Below, piece by piece: positions 26,640 to 39,795 of a stretch of DNA of 64,000 bases. The notes beneath the pieces are model-generated. The model saw only the letters and a list, made by a program, of their open reading frames with translations. It had not been told where the DNA came from and made no database searches. The stretch comes from Casuarius casuarius (lineage: Eukaryota; Chordata; Aves; Casuariiformes; Casuariidae). Position numbers and translations under genes: made by a program. How positions within the stretch are numbered: position 1 is the stretch's first letter; every line of letters starts with the position of its first letter. The stretch spans positions 193,418-257,417 of the forward strand of contig PTFA01000087.1 of NCBI GenBank assembly GCA_003342895.1, read 5' to 3'.

Positions 26640-28085
26640 GGGGCAAATGTGACAAATACAAATCACAGCTCAGTACATACTTCTCTTAAAGAACATTTGG
26701 GAAGAAGCCTCTTTTAGGAAATCAACACTTGGGATTTGATCCAGGGCAAGCTAACCTGGAGGGAGAATGAACCCTAACCAGGGGACAAGGCAAGATCACC
26801 TTGCCGTCATCCTACATCAGGATAATAACTCTTGTCCAGGTGCTGGTGCGTCTCAGTCTTCTTCCATCTGTCCCAGCACTGGGAACTGAAGGACAAGTTA
26901 GCTCCGCTGCGAGACTCAGAAGCCAGGTTTCAATCCCTGCCGGTGGGGAGACAGGATAGAGACTGCCATTCCTGGAGCATCCAGGGTGCCCCAGACACAA
27001 GTCTTACCAGTAGCAAGGCTGCAGGTGCCCAGTTACCACAGCACCTGAGCTTGCCACCAACACAACTCCCCTAAACTCTTTCCCCTACCCTCCCCCACCT
27101 CTGTGCCTGTGATGGTAATGCCCTACCCCTAATCCAAGGCCCCGCTGCCTTTGAGGTCATCATGCCCTCTTCTTCAGGAGAAAACCCTCTGAAAATGGTA
27201 TCCATATTTCCTTCCAATCTCCCCGAAAAGAACTGAACCCCTCCCTTCCTCTCTTACCCTGTGTCAAAAGACAAGGCAGACCAAGGTGTGCCCTGGTGAT
27301 GTGCTGAGCCAAGGACCTTTAATACTATCTTGGGTGACTCCTGTGGGAGGGTAGCCCACCTCAGATCCTGAAGAGCTCTTTTGCCTCATGAGCCTCCCTG
27401 GCCCCTTCCTGCACAGCACTATAGTAAGCTTCAACTGTACCCCCAAAACAGTTGTACAAGCTGGTGTTCCTCTCACTCTCTTTCCCTGCTGCTAGACCAC
27501 AAAGTGGCTGCTCCTCTTACCATCACGAGATGGTGGGGAACTGTGGTGGGCCAACATATACTCCAAGCTAGTTCCTTGGTCCAGGAGGGATGTAAGCTGG
27601 AAAATCCTTCATGGAGCAGTAGACATGGACATGCTCACAGGATCCTCTGACACACCTCACTTCCATAGTGCAAGAGAAACTTGGTGCATACAAACATATT
27701 AGACTGTAGCTGCTCTTCTGGTTCCTCCAGAACTTCCTATTGAACTTCTGGCTGTGCTTCTCCCCTCCCCTCATTACTGAAACTCTCTCTACCTGCAGCC
27801 TTACCTCCTTGTTCTCACAGGAGCTCTCGGTCAACCTCTTCTTAGTTTTGACCAAGCTGGCTACCCACTGCAGCAGGAGGATGAAGCTTGGCAAGGAGGA
27901 TCCTGGCAGCTGTGGAGTCTATTTCTATTCCCTTGTATTTTCATGTCTCCAGGCAGAGAACCACTGGACACCAGCCCACTAGGGAATGGTGGAGGTGCCC
28001 TGTTCAGCGTTCCCTTCTAGCTCTTTGTTTTTCTGTTTGTAATTCTTTGACCTCACCCCATGCTTAAATAAAATAAAATAAAAAG
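26640..28085. other. GC-richer block with A-rich 3' tail, unclassified
   Basis: This block stands out from its AT-rich surroundings. It has higher GC, C- and T-rich strings and several overlapping open frames of 70-108 codons on both strands. It ends in an AATAAAATAAAATAAAAAG tail (28064-28084) that looks like a retroposed 3' end and includes AATAAA. I found no target-site duplication, LTR ends or recognisable protein. Possible explanations are a decayed lineage-specific LTR or retroposon, or a retrotransposed noncoding transcript in plus orientation. It is listed as unexplained, not as a gene. Confidence 0.3.
28064..28084. repeat. (AATAA)n / A-rich tail
   Basis: AAATAAAATAAAATAAAA simple repeat at the right edge of the GC-richer block. 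It is possibly the tail of a retroposed sequence. Confidence 0.7.
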
Positions 28086-29673
28086 TCCTCCCTACTTGCT
28101 TTTTCTCCTTGTTTCCTTCTCTTTATCCCTTTTTGGGGGGATGGGGCAGATGAGGAGAGCATTTAGTTTTTATTTTCCTAATAGGGAAACAGCAGTAGAA
28201 ACAGCTGCCCTACAGAAGCCTAGAGAAGAGTTTAAGACCGGTGCAAGTATATAGAGATACTTACCCTGAATATTCAACCAGCATCTCACAGTCTCCAGTT
28301 CAGGAACCTCCTGATCAAGAGGTGTTTTCTATGTACTCAGTAATTTAAACTCTATTTGATGCCCTCTACTTCTTGTATTGGGGAAGAAGGAAAAAAAAAA
28401 CAGCGACCAATCTCTCTTCAGCTTCTTCATCCCTCTCACTCCAACTATGTCACTGTATAATCACCTCTTTTCCATGCTGAAGTGCTTAGAACAATTGATT
28501 TTGATCACAGTCATGTTTCTCTGCAACCACAGTCTGAGCCTTCTCACATTCACATCAGGAAGAAAGAGCAACCAAACCAGTTCACATACACTAATGAATT
28601 CTGGAGCTGTCGGCTCCCAGGAACACATGACCACTCCTACATCAACACATATCAGAGACAGAAAGTTTGGTAAAAGCACACTCCTCGCCTGTCACCCAGA
28701 CTGATCCTGGACTGACCTTCAAATATTTCCTCACTGGCGTAATTCTCTGTGGTTTTCTGATAACCTAAGGCAGATGCATGTGATGACAGGAGAAATACTT
28801 TGAACCTGATATACTGCCATATTAATTTTTTTTTGTAGTCCTTTACTGTGATTGTGAAGCAGGCACACTCTTACTCCCTGTAGTATCTGCTAAACACCAT
28901 TTACAGTCCCACGGTGATCCGGCTGTAGACCCAAGTCCTTTCTACTACAAGGAGCAATCCTCCTGTAATAGACACTGTTCAGGATAAGAAAGCTACCAGT
29001 GCGAGGGCGTACACACTGTTTCTGAAATAAAGAAAATCTAGTCACATCAGCAGATGTTCCTGCAGCCGGTGGAAACTGGCACACACAAGAAATGTAACTT
29101 CCAGAAAACAATTTGATTTATGGAGTGGGAATTTTTCAAAGGGGCTCTTCCAGTCCAAAGGGACCCATATTACCAGCCCTGCAAACAATTCTTATTGCTG
29201 GTCTTAGCATCTTGTCCTCAATATCTTGTTCTCCTCTTTGTTATCACACAACATAAATCTAAGCTACTCACCGAAGTACGCTTTACTCTAGGGTTTGTCT
29301 ACAGTTATAGTCAGTGTTAGGTTATACCCAGCACAGCAGTAACAGCAGAGCTCTTCAATGGAGGTGCAAGGTATGCCAACTGAAGGGGATTTTGCAGGCC
29401 AGAACACGACAAGTTAATCTGGCAGCAGCGCTCTGCTGCCAGCACAGCTGTGTCCACCCCAGGAGTTTTGCTGGCCGAGCTCCACTGGGTACATGTGATT
29501 ATTTTTCAGGCCCAAGCTAACATTGTAATGAGAGCGAAACTTCCTAATACAGGCCTGGTCCTAAGTTTCCAACATTTCCAACACTGATCTAAAAGCTTGG
29601 ATCCCGCTGACTATATTGCATGTATCAATGAGCTTGCTTGCACCTGAACTACAATAGGTTAATTTATGTCCTC

Positions 29674-29694
29674 AAAAAAAAAAAAAAAAAAAAA
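29674..29694. repeat. A21 homopolymer
   Basis: Twenty-one consecutive adenines followed by GTGTGGGAAGG. No retroposed body is recognised. Confidence 0.9.
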
Positions 29695-32303
29695 GTGTGG
29701 GAAGGCTGGTGACTGATGGATGGCACGAACATCAGAACTGCTCTGCTAGTTTTTCTGTGGTACCAGTGTTTGAATGCTGTTTTTACAAGGCAATCGGTGA
29801 AGCTTGTTGCTGCTACTGCAACATGGGAGACACAGGATCGTGATGCACATTAGAGCAGAATCAGGCTTCAGCTTTGAAAAGCAGAGAAAAAACACCCACT
29901 TTTGGTTTTTTAGAACTTGCAGTACCACTGCTGTGCAAAATCTTTTTTAAAACAAGGTTTTGTTAATTTGTTTAATTGCTGGGCTTACGGATGTCCCACT
30001 TTCAACTCTAGTACAGGGCTGGGAAAGTAACAGAGTTAATAATATGGGTTTAGAAATGAATTAATGCATTGAAGTTAATGCCAGATTAGCTCTTTACCTG
30101 ATCTTTAGTAACGTTTTGCTATAGAACCTTACTCCTCTTGTGAGAAATCACCGGAAAAATCCTCTTTGGTATGAAACTCCTAGGAAAAATAACGTAAGCT
30201 GGGAATCTTACACCATTTGATAAACAGCTTTGAGGAGAAAACAAAATGATGTGAAATGGCTTTTTTTCACATACCTCACATTAGAAACGATAGTTTGTTC
30301 TTCCCAGTAGTTACATGCGGGTAACTTCAGTGTTTTATATAAGATCCCACAGTATACCCCACACTAGAGTTATATAAAAAGGCTAGTCAACCAGAAAAGA
30401 AAAAAAAAAAAAAGGAAAAGTGTCACCCCTACATACACATCAGGCACATACCTCTTCACCCACCTCTGTTTAGAAGTGCCGTAACCAAGCACATCCTCCT
30501 CTATCCTGAAGCGCCTTGTAGCCTTTTACAGATAATTTTTCCGATTCACTTCATTTAAAAACAAAACAACCTTCACTGAGATAACTTCTGTAACTTGTGT
30601 GAGAGATGCCAGGACTAGGCTGACATCTTGAGTCACTTGCCAAATAAAACAGTAAAATGGTGCCAATGCAACATTAACAGTGGTCATTTCACATTTTATA
30701 AATCAGGAAAATGAGTAAGATCTTGAAACATAAAATGAGACTCTTTGTACTCAGGCAGTATTTTACATGTCTTTAACTACTAAATATGTGGATTAACCTA
30801 ATGATTTTTAAGTGAAAAAATATTAAATATTCAGGATATGTACAGCATAGTCAAAGCTACACCCCTGCAAAAACTCTACCTTTTGCATTTCCTGACTTAA
30901 AAACAAAACTGAAGACTTGATAGCTTCCTAAAATCTGTAATGTGGTGCATTAATAATAACCTCAATAAATGTTATGTAAAGTTAAATTCTGCTGCCAAGC
31001 ATTAAGGTTTCCAAGTTAACACTCACTTGTGGATGACCAATATCATGGTGGAGAGTATTTCCTGCTATTCACTGAAAATGTAGTTTTGATAAGTTAAAGC
31101 TATCCTTAACTCATGTCAAATTTGGCAAACAAATCTGAACTTTTTTTTTCATCAATGAAGAAAATCTTTTGGCTCTATTAATTCGGAAGATGAATGAGAG
31201 CATGACCCTGCAGGGCAAAGGTGATGGCATTTGCCAGCAAGTTGAGATATCTATTTTGCAGTTTCTGCTCCAAATACACTGAACAGGAGATTTGACCATT
31301 TTGTCTCCTAGTTCTCTAGGGCTACCTAGAGAACCAACTGGGCTACCAGGAAGAGGGGGAGAGGAAAGGAGGAATAATGGGAACTACCTTCTCCTCCTAT
31401 TCATCCAGATATACCATTCGCTCTCTGTACTTTCATTGAAAGTGGCCAGAAATATTTTATATAAGACAGGGCAGTTATATTAAAATGCCATATGTTATTA
31501 AAATTTTGGGTTTGATGGTCCTACTTGAAATTATGTTTAAAAAGTCAGCATGGCTGCCGAAATCCAAACATCATTTGTTCACCTTTTTCTATCAGTACCT
31601 TTAATGACATGGTTTTCACGTCCCTGTTCCTTTGCAAAAGCAACAGCTAGCTATAAGAGAACTGTCTCCCAGATCCTTGCCACATCCAGTGAAACAGAAA
31701 GTGATCAAATGCAACTAGGATGCAAAAAACTCCCTGCAGTGCTTATGCAGGAGTAGGAAGCAGAAACAAAATTTCGTTAACGATTAATAATTAAGAGAAT
31801 TAATACAGAGCCACAGCTTTTGCCACTAAGCACAGATTATAGGTGCTGTACACAGCAACACATCTGACACACAGAAAAGCAGATTTGTATCAGGTAGAAT
31901 GCTTCATTTCTCTATGTAATACAAATAAACATGGCCATCAGCTGAAAAGTCTGGGCCAGGTATATGGTGATGAGTCTCCGACCATCCCGCTGTGCTGAGG
32001 TCAGCCTCTCCGAGCACTCCTTCCTTTGCTGCATTTAGAATTAATCCCAGATGATCCAGATCAGGGGGAGCTGAAACCCAGATTAGATACCACTCCCATT
32101 TAAAATATAAAAACATGAAAATTAGATTAGTATACTGTAGAAGCTTGTATAACAACCCAAGCCCATCTAACTGACCAAAGAAGGTTAAAGAAATTGCAGC
32201 AAGTAATGAAGAAGGGACATAGCTAGGAAGTTGTTTTTCCCAGACTTGTGGACGCCTTACTCATTTCGCTATTTTCTTTTACAAGTTTCTTGTCTTAGAC
32301 CTT

Positions 32304-32348
32304 TTAAGAAGAAGTTTTCTTTAAAATTTAAAGAAAAGTTCTTCTCAA
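32304..32348. repeat. 45-bp near-perfect palindrome
   Basis: The left arm (32304-32325, TTAAGAAGAAGTTTTCTTTA plus AA) and right arm (32327-32348) are reverse complements at 20 of 22 positions around one central A at 32326. It is capable of cruciform or hairpin formation. Because it is self-complementary, both strands read as Lys/Phe-rich peptides, which produces small open frames that are not genes. Confidence 0.9.
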
Positions 32349-32857
32349 GAATCAGCAATATTCTCTGGGGGTTGTTTGAGACAATTCTAATTTTACGGTT
32401 TCCTCTTGACATTGGATAAGGATCTTGGATAGTGTCAGAGATTTGGTATGTGCATAAGATCTTGGCCCTGGAACATTGAGTTGTCATAGCTACTTTGGAT
32501 GGTTTCTAAACATGACCAAATCCACAACAGAATCCTTCCCAAGTTTAAAGGGCTCTTTTGCAAAATCTGGTTCTGAGTGTTTCAAAGCAAGTCTCACTGT
32601 TTTGCCTATATGTATCTGTACAGCTGATATGAAGAAAAACAGTCACAAAAATCAATAACGAGGCTTGTTAGAAAAGGGAAGGAGTCCAAGACTGCTCAAG
32701 AGCAAAGTGTTCCTCAAACAGTACATTTTCATGCTCGGCAGGGGACTTCTCTTTAAAAACCAAGACTCTGCAAGACTTCACATGTAATATAGTTTTTCAG
32801 GTAGAGGGTTTACCATTGTTCTTTTAAAAAATATACATATTTTACAAATTATAAAAT

Positions 32858-32888
32858 GGGGGGGGGGGGGGGAGAAAAGAGAGAGAGA
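32858..32888. repeat. G15 run plus purine tract
   Basis: Fifteen guanines (32858-32872) lead into AGAAAAGAGAGAGAGAAAGAG, giving about 36 bases of pure purine. The run is a candidate for G-quadruplex or triplex structure and a likely site of sequencing length error. Confidence 0.85.
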
Positions 32889-32985
32889 AAGAGACTACAA
32901 GCCAACCAAGAAAAAAAGAAAATCATCTTCTGAAATAGGAAAACGGTCCAATGCTTTGATTCAGTCAGTAAAATAAATTCTAGTT

Positions 32986-33076
32986 TGGTCACACCAGTGT
33001 AAAACAGGAATAAATTCATCAACTCCAGAGAAGCTAAGCTGGAATTATACCAGAACAGCCGAGAGCAAAACTAGGT
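32986..33076. repeat. Ancient palindromic amniote repeat
   Basis: GGTCACACCAGTGTAAAACA, GGAATAAATTCATCAACTCC and GGAATTATACCAGAACAG fit a worn copy of the amniote repeat whose arms read 'TTACACCAGTGTAA'. It resembles the copy at 16636-16735. Confidence 0.4.
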
Positions 33077-33566
33077 CTTTAGTTTTCACATTTTTTTCAC
33101 CTCTCCTGTAAGTTAACCAGAATCTTAGCTCAGTAGCTCTTTTTCTCTGGAGGTACGTGGAAAACTAAGCCAGCTTCATCTGGGCCTAAAGATGGAAGAA
33201 CGGTTTAACTATCTTTGGCTTCGCAGCAATAATGTTGCTTTGGAGGCAAAGTTTTACCTTAGAATGTGATATTCTAAACCTTCTAACACGGAAGAAAGCA
33301 ATCTTCTCCAAATTTTGTTTTGCCCTAGATCTTCAGGCAAATCTCCACTCTTCCATTTTCAATGAAAGATGCAGCAGCAGAATAAATTGTGAACTCTGAC
33401 TGTTAAAAGAAGAATGCAGATTGTTGATTCTAAAGGTAATTACAGAGTAGATAAAAAAGGAAATCTTGTAAGTGGAAACTGGTTTGGAACAAGCTCTTCA
33501 ACAAGAACCACTGCCATAAAATACTGCTATTGAAATACAAAAAATTATTTTGAAGTTAGCCCTATT

Positions 33567-33633
33567 CTGATTAGGAGGTTGGACCAGATTACCTCCAAAG
33601 GTCCCTTCCAACCTAAATTATTCTATGATTCTA
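33567..33633 (+). mobile_element. CR1 LINE 3'-end fragment
   Basis: About 67 bp of the CR1 3' untranslated end in plus orientation: TTAGGAGGTTGGACCAGATT, ACCTCCAAAGGTCCCTTCCA, then the terminal repeat ATTCTATGATTCTA. The terminal octamer array is the hallmark of bird CR1, and the extreme 5' truncation is typical. Confidence 0.95.
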
Positions 33634-35717
33634 AATAAAATGGAATTTTTCATGTAAACATATTTGTTCAAGAGTTTTCACACTGATATTGATTGGATAG
33701 GTATTTACTACTATAGCAAAATAATGTACAAATAATCATAGTGGGACTATTACTTCCTCAGTAATACAAATAATAATGACATTATTCAAATTAAGTCTGC
33801 TCAGAGAAAAGTATAATGTATAACTCTTTTAAAACATTTTCCCTGAGATTTTCCACTGATGAAACGCCACTTTTTGGCCATGTATGTCACTACTTCTCTC
33901 TTCTCAAACGGAGTGCTCTTGTTGCATTTCAAAAGACTCAAGGAAACAATGTTGTTGAAAACAAAATTTTATGAATGTTAGACAGGAAAGGCCCTTTGGA
34001 AAATGTTTCAGTGTATAACTTCTAGGAAATTTAGTCTTAATGTGGGATATGCATCACTCACGAACAGGGCACTTAATTTTTATTGCCTTGTTGGTTAAGT
34101 TAATTGCGTTATAACTGCTAGCAATTTTTCATCAAAACAGGAGAGTATTTTACCATATTTTTTCCTTTTGCTCCACTGGAGTGCACTGGAAAGTATCACA
34201 AATGTAGACAGAGGATCATTGTTAAATGGAGGTATTTGTGCTCATAAGTTCACTCTAAAAAAAATGCTGTAAACCAACAGTATAATGGAGTATTAGGGTG
34301 ACATTAAGGTAAATGAGTAGAATTTGCCACAGTGAAGTAATGAAAAGAGGAATACTTTGGCAGCTTTAGGTTCAGATGGAAATTAGGTGAATAATTAATA
34401 ATAAGTAAAGGTTTTTTTGTACTGATTCTCTCATTGCACTTGTGTTCCTTGAGAGTGCTTCAGGGTTCCAGTTACAAATATTAACACTATTAGGTGAGGT
34501 ACTAAACAAACGCAACCACAGAAGAGCCATGAAGACTCCACTGCTCCTAGTGCATGTGTACAGACCCGATCCCGCATTACTTACCTAGCTGAAAACCCCA
34601 ATGAGATTTGGGGAAGTGTATTACTATAGTCACTGCCATTCAACTCAATCCAATATCCACATATCGAATTCCTTTTTCTGTCAAGGAAAAGGTTAAAGTC
34701 AAAATGAGCTATTTCGCACTAATTTGAACTATAAATGGAATATTCTTCCCAATACAGTTAGAATATGTCCAAAGAGTGCAATCTGTACAAATCTGGTCAT
34801 TTTAACGCCTATGTATCTCTCTGTGCAGATACAGAGTCAAGGCATCAGGTTTGACGGGTTATTTTAGTGAATCTCTCATGTTTCTCCAGTGTTTTGATGA
34901 AAAACCCATTTTTATATCTTCATGCAAGTTTCTGAGTCAGCAGGAGTTTGGTTCCCCAAGGTAAGGAAGGCACAACTGGCTGTAATCACTTGCTGTAAAT
35001 GTTTATGCTCACTCCTCCCCTGAAGAGAGACTGAACTGCTTTCAGCGATTAAAGGTAGATACCAGTAAACACTTTCAGGAAGCAATTACAGGCCATTTTC
35101 ACTCCTCTTACTGGAGGAACTAAGCTGCTATTGAACCAGAGGGCACTGAGCTGCTGCTGATAGCTATTCTCTATCAGTTGGGACCACTTTTAACCCACAA
35201 CATGTGAAACACTGATCTATACAGTATCACCACTGTCCTAAGAGAGGCCTGGTTAAGGTTTTCTTCAAGAGGGGCCCAAAGCACAAATAGAAGTTTCCCA
35301 GCTGCTATTAAATGTACGAGTACCATTACAGGAATATTTTCCATTTCCTCTGCTTTCATCATGGCTTCACTGGTAGTATTTTTTTTTCTCCGAAAAGGAC
35401 ACGGTCTCAAACTCTATGACAGAAAGATATCTTTCCTTCATATGGTTTTATAGCTTAAAGTTTTTGGCTTTGATTTCCCTGGCAGTACACCTTTAGACAC
35501 TTCTAGGCCTTCCACTGCTTACGAGGAGCAGCAAGGATTTCCTGAGACAACGAAAGTGCATTGCCTTTCTCACCAAGCTGTATGCTGCCCCCTCTCACTT
35601 TTACTCTTTCCGATTCTTTTGTCTCTCTGCTAATCATCATCGTCTACTTGGAAATACAGATTAAAAAAATAGGTGTGCCTTCCTTCAGGTGAGGGCAGCT
35701 TATAATCAGTATTTGTA

Positions 35718-35830
35718 AGCCTGGGGCACTACACAAGATGCTGAAAAAACACCAACTGCAAAGACAGTTCCTGTCCTGAAGAACTTACAACTGAGTGTCA
35801 AGAGACCACAGCTGGAAACAACAGACCTGG
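35718..35830 (+). repeat. Ancient amniote SINE-like repeat
   Basis: The order GCCTGGGGCACTACACAAGA, AAAGACAGTTCCTGTCCTGA, AGAACTTACAACTGAGTGTC and AAGAGACCACAGCTGGAAAC fits a family seen widely in turtles and crocodilians, where copies read 'AAAGACAGTCCCTGCCCCAAAGAGCTTACAATCTAAG'. It is the best preserved of the old repeats here. Confidence 0.6.
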
Positions 35831-35978
35831 AATACAAAATACAAAAAGAGACCTGTAGCGGTATTTGGCAAGAAAGCAGGTAAATTGTGATTTGAACAAC
35901 ACTCCGATGTTAAAAGATCACCGATAAGACCTAAATGAATGCTACTCAGTTGTGCTTATCAAGCCAAAATAATTCCAG

Positions 35979-36002
35979 AAAAAAACAAACAAACAAACAA
36001 AC
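35979..36002. repeat. (AAAC)n microsatellite
   Basis: About five uninterrupted AAAC units preceded by a short A run. Confidence 0.85.
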
Positions 36003-36740
36003 TTGTTCATGGAAATAGTGTTTACTTCAATGTGTCCCTACGGGTAAGACAGGGTGCTGGGCTGGATGCAACAGCAACTCCAAAGGACAGAGAGATTCAG
36101 GTTTTGAATGTCGAAATCCCAGTATATCTGGAGGAGGAAACCCCCTAGAACTTCCCAGAGTTGGACTTGTTGAGTGCTTTTTCTGCCACCCTTCTTCCTC
36201 TTAAACCTTTCTAAGGCCACCATGTAGGAGAGAAGCAGCAAACAAGATCAGATCTTACAGTCCTCTGAGGTCCCAGAGGGAGAAGACTTTGCACAGCTGA
36301 AGAAGGTCATTACCTCCTTCCATTTCCCTCCTCCCTCTCCCTACCCTCTCCGTATAGTTCCTCAGTACTCTTGGGATATTTTGATTTTAGCTTAACTGTA
36401 ACCAAATTCTGCGCTGCACTTCAGCACAGCTAAGCTAAAAGGCTCAATGAGGAAATGCTGCTGGGAAACACGTGCTTTGTTTCACACAGCTGAAGAGTTA
36501 AAATTATTTTTGTAAATACTGTAATGCATAAAAGCTGTGAACACCCAACTGTAATGTCAGGCTTCCAAATTTTATAAATATATTTGTCTCTCTTATTAGT
36601 AAATGTTACTTGAACAAAAATAGCACATTGTAACAGCCTAACAAGAAGCAGTCTTTCTGATGACGTTTGAGACTTCTTCGCTCCGCTGTATGGAAATATT
36701 TAAGACTTAAAAGATTTATATTACAGCATAGCATTTAAAA

Positions 36741-36812
36741 TGGCCCAGTCCTGTTTCCAGTGAAGTCAAAGAGAGTTTTGCCATTAACTTGAATGGAAAT
36801 GGCAAAAGGGCC
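36741..36812. repeat. Ancient palindromic amniote repeat
   Basis: TGGCCCAGTCCTG at the left and GGCAAAAGGGCCA at the right flank GTGAAGTCAAAGAGAGTTTT and CCATTAACTTGAATGGAAAT. This is a worn 'CCATTGACTTCAATGG' type repeat with self-complementary ends. Confidence 0.5.
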
Positions 36813-39795
36813 AAGATGCATTTTAACGTGATTTTTTTTCTGTTTTGTTCTGAGAGAAAAGAAGTTTCTGTGAAGACCAAAAAAAAAAAAAATCAAGTTA
36901 TCAAGCGTCATTCACTTTCTTGGACAGCCATTAACCTCAGTTGAGACCTCTATGAAGGTAAAGGTAAGTAGGCTCTGAATACTGCAGTCCTGCTACCCAC
37001 AGTTCCTTAGGCATAGAGAAACACAGTGTATCGCTAAGTTTGTTATTGCAAAACTGCAATTACCTTTCAGGATCCTTTTCTGCAATATATAGTACAGTGC
37101 CTTATTTGCTCTGAGATGAACTAGTGACAAAAGCTGGTCCTTTAAGGGGATTGGAATATTAGTAAATTCAGCAGCCTTTGATACATTTTCTTTTTTATGA
37201 TTGATAAATGCCAAATTAAATAAGCTAAGAAATATATCCATAAATTACTAAAAATCCATATTTTAATTTAAATAAGGACAAACAGCCTTTCCTTCAACTG
37301 AGTTTTTCCATCAGCCTCCAGTGTTTTTTGTTAGTCTGTTTTCTGCTTGCTTTTTAAAATAATGTTTTAGATCATGCATTTCACATCTCTGTTGAGCCTT
37401 AATGACAGGCAAATAGTAAAAGCAAATTTAACTTCTTAATAAAAAGTTACAAGTAACATGGAAATAACATGTTCAAATATCTATTTTCCTCTTCCTCCTT
37501 CTGTCTGGTTTTCCCTCTCCTGTCTTTTCGATAGTGCATCTGCTACAGTGTCATAAGTATTAAGTAATAGTAGAAGGTTTTCTCTGAAGTACCCTCCACT
37601 ACTTTCCTTATTGGTGTATTTTCCAATCAGCTTGTTTGACACCTCTTCAAAGATCAACTACAGCACCACACCGGTCCTCACAAAATGAGCAACTATCACC
37701 CAGATAAACAACATATCTGTCTGTCTTTCTAACTGCATCCTCTGGATTTATCTATACAGACATTTATTTCAAACTGCTGGTTTTCAATGATTTATATTGG
37801 CACAACTACAAACTGAAATGAAGAAAAATAAGGATGAAAAAATAGTGCCATTTCTCAGCTGTACAATTTCATGTCTTTTAAAGAACACTCAAGGATAACC
37901 TTTTCATGAGCTGGGGAACAGGTGCTTTTCTAGTTGCTAGCTTGATCAAGGACTTTCGTTTAAACTTAAGCATTAGCTGTTCTGAAACTCATTTTTTCAC
38001 AAATCTTAAACGTGAATAATAATACTTCATTTCTCTTCCTTATAATTCTAAAAAAAAGCTCAGAACAATAAATTGAGTCAGAAAGTACCTAGTGTGCATA
38101 TGCACAGTGCCTGCACTGATGGGTTCTTCATCTAGTTCGGTAACAAAAATATATTGATCATGAATGAAGGGAAGTTTCTGAGCTTCCTAAAAGGTATATT
38201 AATAAAAAAGTCTGAGCACTTTTTAATGTGGTAGCATGCATCATATTACAACTCGAATCACCTGATACCAACATTCAGGCCTGCATGCTCTTTTCTCTCT
38301 AATATGTATGCAATGAGTTGCTTTGGAGATGCTTCTGTTGTAGTTTTTGACTTAGCATGTTTCAGAAAGAGTAATGGGGAGGGAAACAGGATAAGCAACT
38401 GAATTGCTTCCTGAATCTTTCTCTAGGAGTCAACTGCTCCTCATAATCTGGATTATAATGTTTGGAAGGGGACTGCTAAAATAAATAAATGGATAAGTAA
38501 GAAGATTTGCCCACCTGCTCATCTTTTCTGTCCAGGACCCATATGTATTCATACCAGCAGTGAATAAAACAAGATATACTAAAAATATTTCCAGATTGCC
38601 ACCCTGATTTTTAAGTGAGTAAGAAGAGAAACACAAAAAATGCTCTAGCTGTAGTTTGAGGTTTACAATCCCTCAAATCTTCCCTTATTTCCTGAAATAC
38701 TTGCTGTTTGGGCTGAGATTACTTTCTCTCAAACTACTTTTTAAACTGTAGCCAACTCCTCTACCATGGTATTTTCTTTGCCTTCAACCAGCCCCTGGTT
38801 TGAAAGCATGCAGGTACCTAGTGCAAGTCACAACGTACAGCGATGTGTTTGCCATTATGCGCAATGCAACGGGTAGGTCTGAAAAGTAAGGCTCTAACAC
38901 CACCAGCATCACCCACAGTTACTAAGGCACGGAAACAGTATCAGGCACAAATACCATGTATTTGCAACATGCCCGTGCTGCAGTTGCCATGGGAAGCCTA
39001 ACTTCGAATTGCCTCACTTCTCTGCGTTAAAAACTTCGTCCATGTAGCATTAATACCGAGAGGCTGGTTTTGCACCTTTTAGACATAAACGTGAACAATA
39101 CAGGTGTTAAAGTGAAGTCGTTTTGAACGTTTTACTTGCTTATTCCTTCGGCGTTACGCTTCAATGTTGTTCTGTTTAAAAAGCCCTAAGTGACCCTTTA
39201 AGCTCAAACGCAGCCAGACACACTTTTATCCCAGACAATTATGAGGGAAAACACGGTAATGTCACGCAAACGTGATCCAGTGCCTTAATTAGAAGCAAGT
39301 TAGCGAAGACAGAGAGAAGCTGTAAATCTCCCGAGACTCCTTTTGGCGCTGCTGCAGGAGGCTGGAAGCCCTCGCAGCACTGTGAAAGCCCGCAATACAA
39401 CGGTGGCACAACAAAATAAAATAATTAAAAAAAAAGGCTTGCAGAGAAAAGCTGTTAGAATAAGGGCAGCATATTTCTAAAGGAAAAGGTAAAAGCCGGA
39501 AGCGTGAAAAAGCCACCAGGGCAAGAAACCAAAGAGTTAATTTGCAGCAGCACTTGAAAGCCCCAACGCCAGACACGCAGCAGACGCCAGCCTGGGAAGG
39601 AGCCCGGCGCCCTCTGGTGCGAAAGAGCAGCAGCAGTGGAAATTTCCTTTAGAAACCAGCTTTGTTGGAAAGTTCAGACAGATTAAAACGACTCTTAAAC
39701 GTGCCGCGGGGACGAGGGTTCACCGCGCCGAGGGAGCTCGCCGGCCCGTCGGGGCCGCAGCGCCCGGCGCGGCGGTGATAGGCGCCCCGCACCCG

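Larger units (their letters stand above)
22825..33566. other. Gene-poor stretch with simple repeats
   Basis: Apart from the listed repeats and the 26640-28085 block, I see no gene. Homopolymers include A21 at 23366-23386, A21 at 29674-29694, an A-rich tract at 30397-30415 and G15 at 32858-32872. An exon-like segment with a good pyrimidine tract and a GTAAGT donor lies at about 23969-24012 (plus), but two of its three frames have stops and it is only 44 nt. A minus-strand donor-like site, TTCAGG|GTAAGTATC, lies at about 28262. Confidence 0.55.
33634..39600. other. AT-rich gene-poor stretch
   Basis: No gene is recognised. Listed repeats are an amniote repeat at 35718-35830, an (AAAC)n tract at 35979-36002 and an amniote repeat at 36741-36812. 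A minus-strand donor-like site, AGCTAG|GTAAGTAATG, lies at about 34580 without a convincing acceptor. From about 38800 the sequence becomes richer in CpG as it approaches the plateau. Confidence 0.55.
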
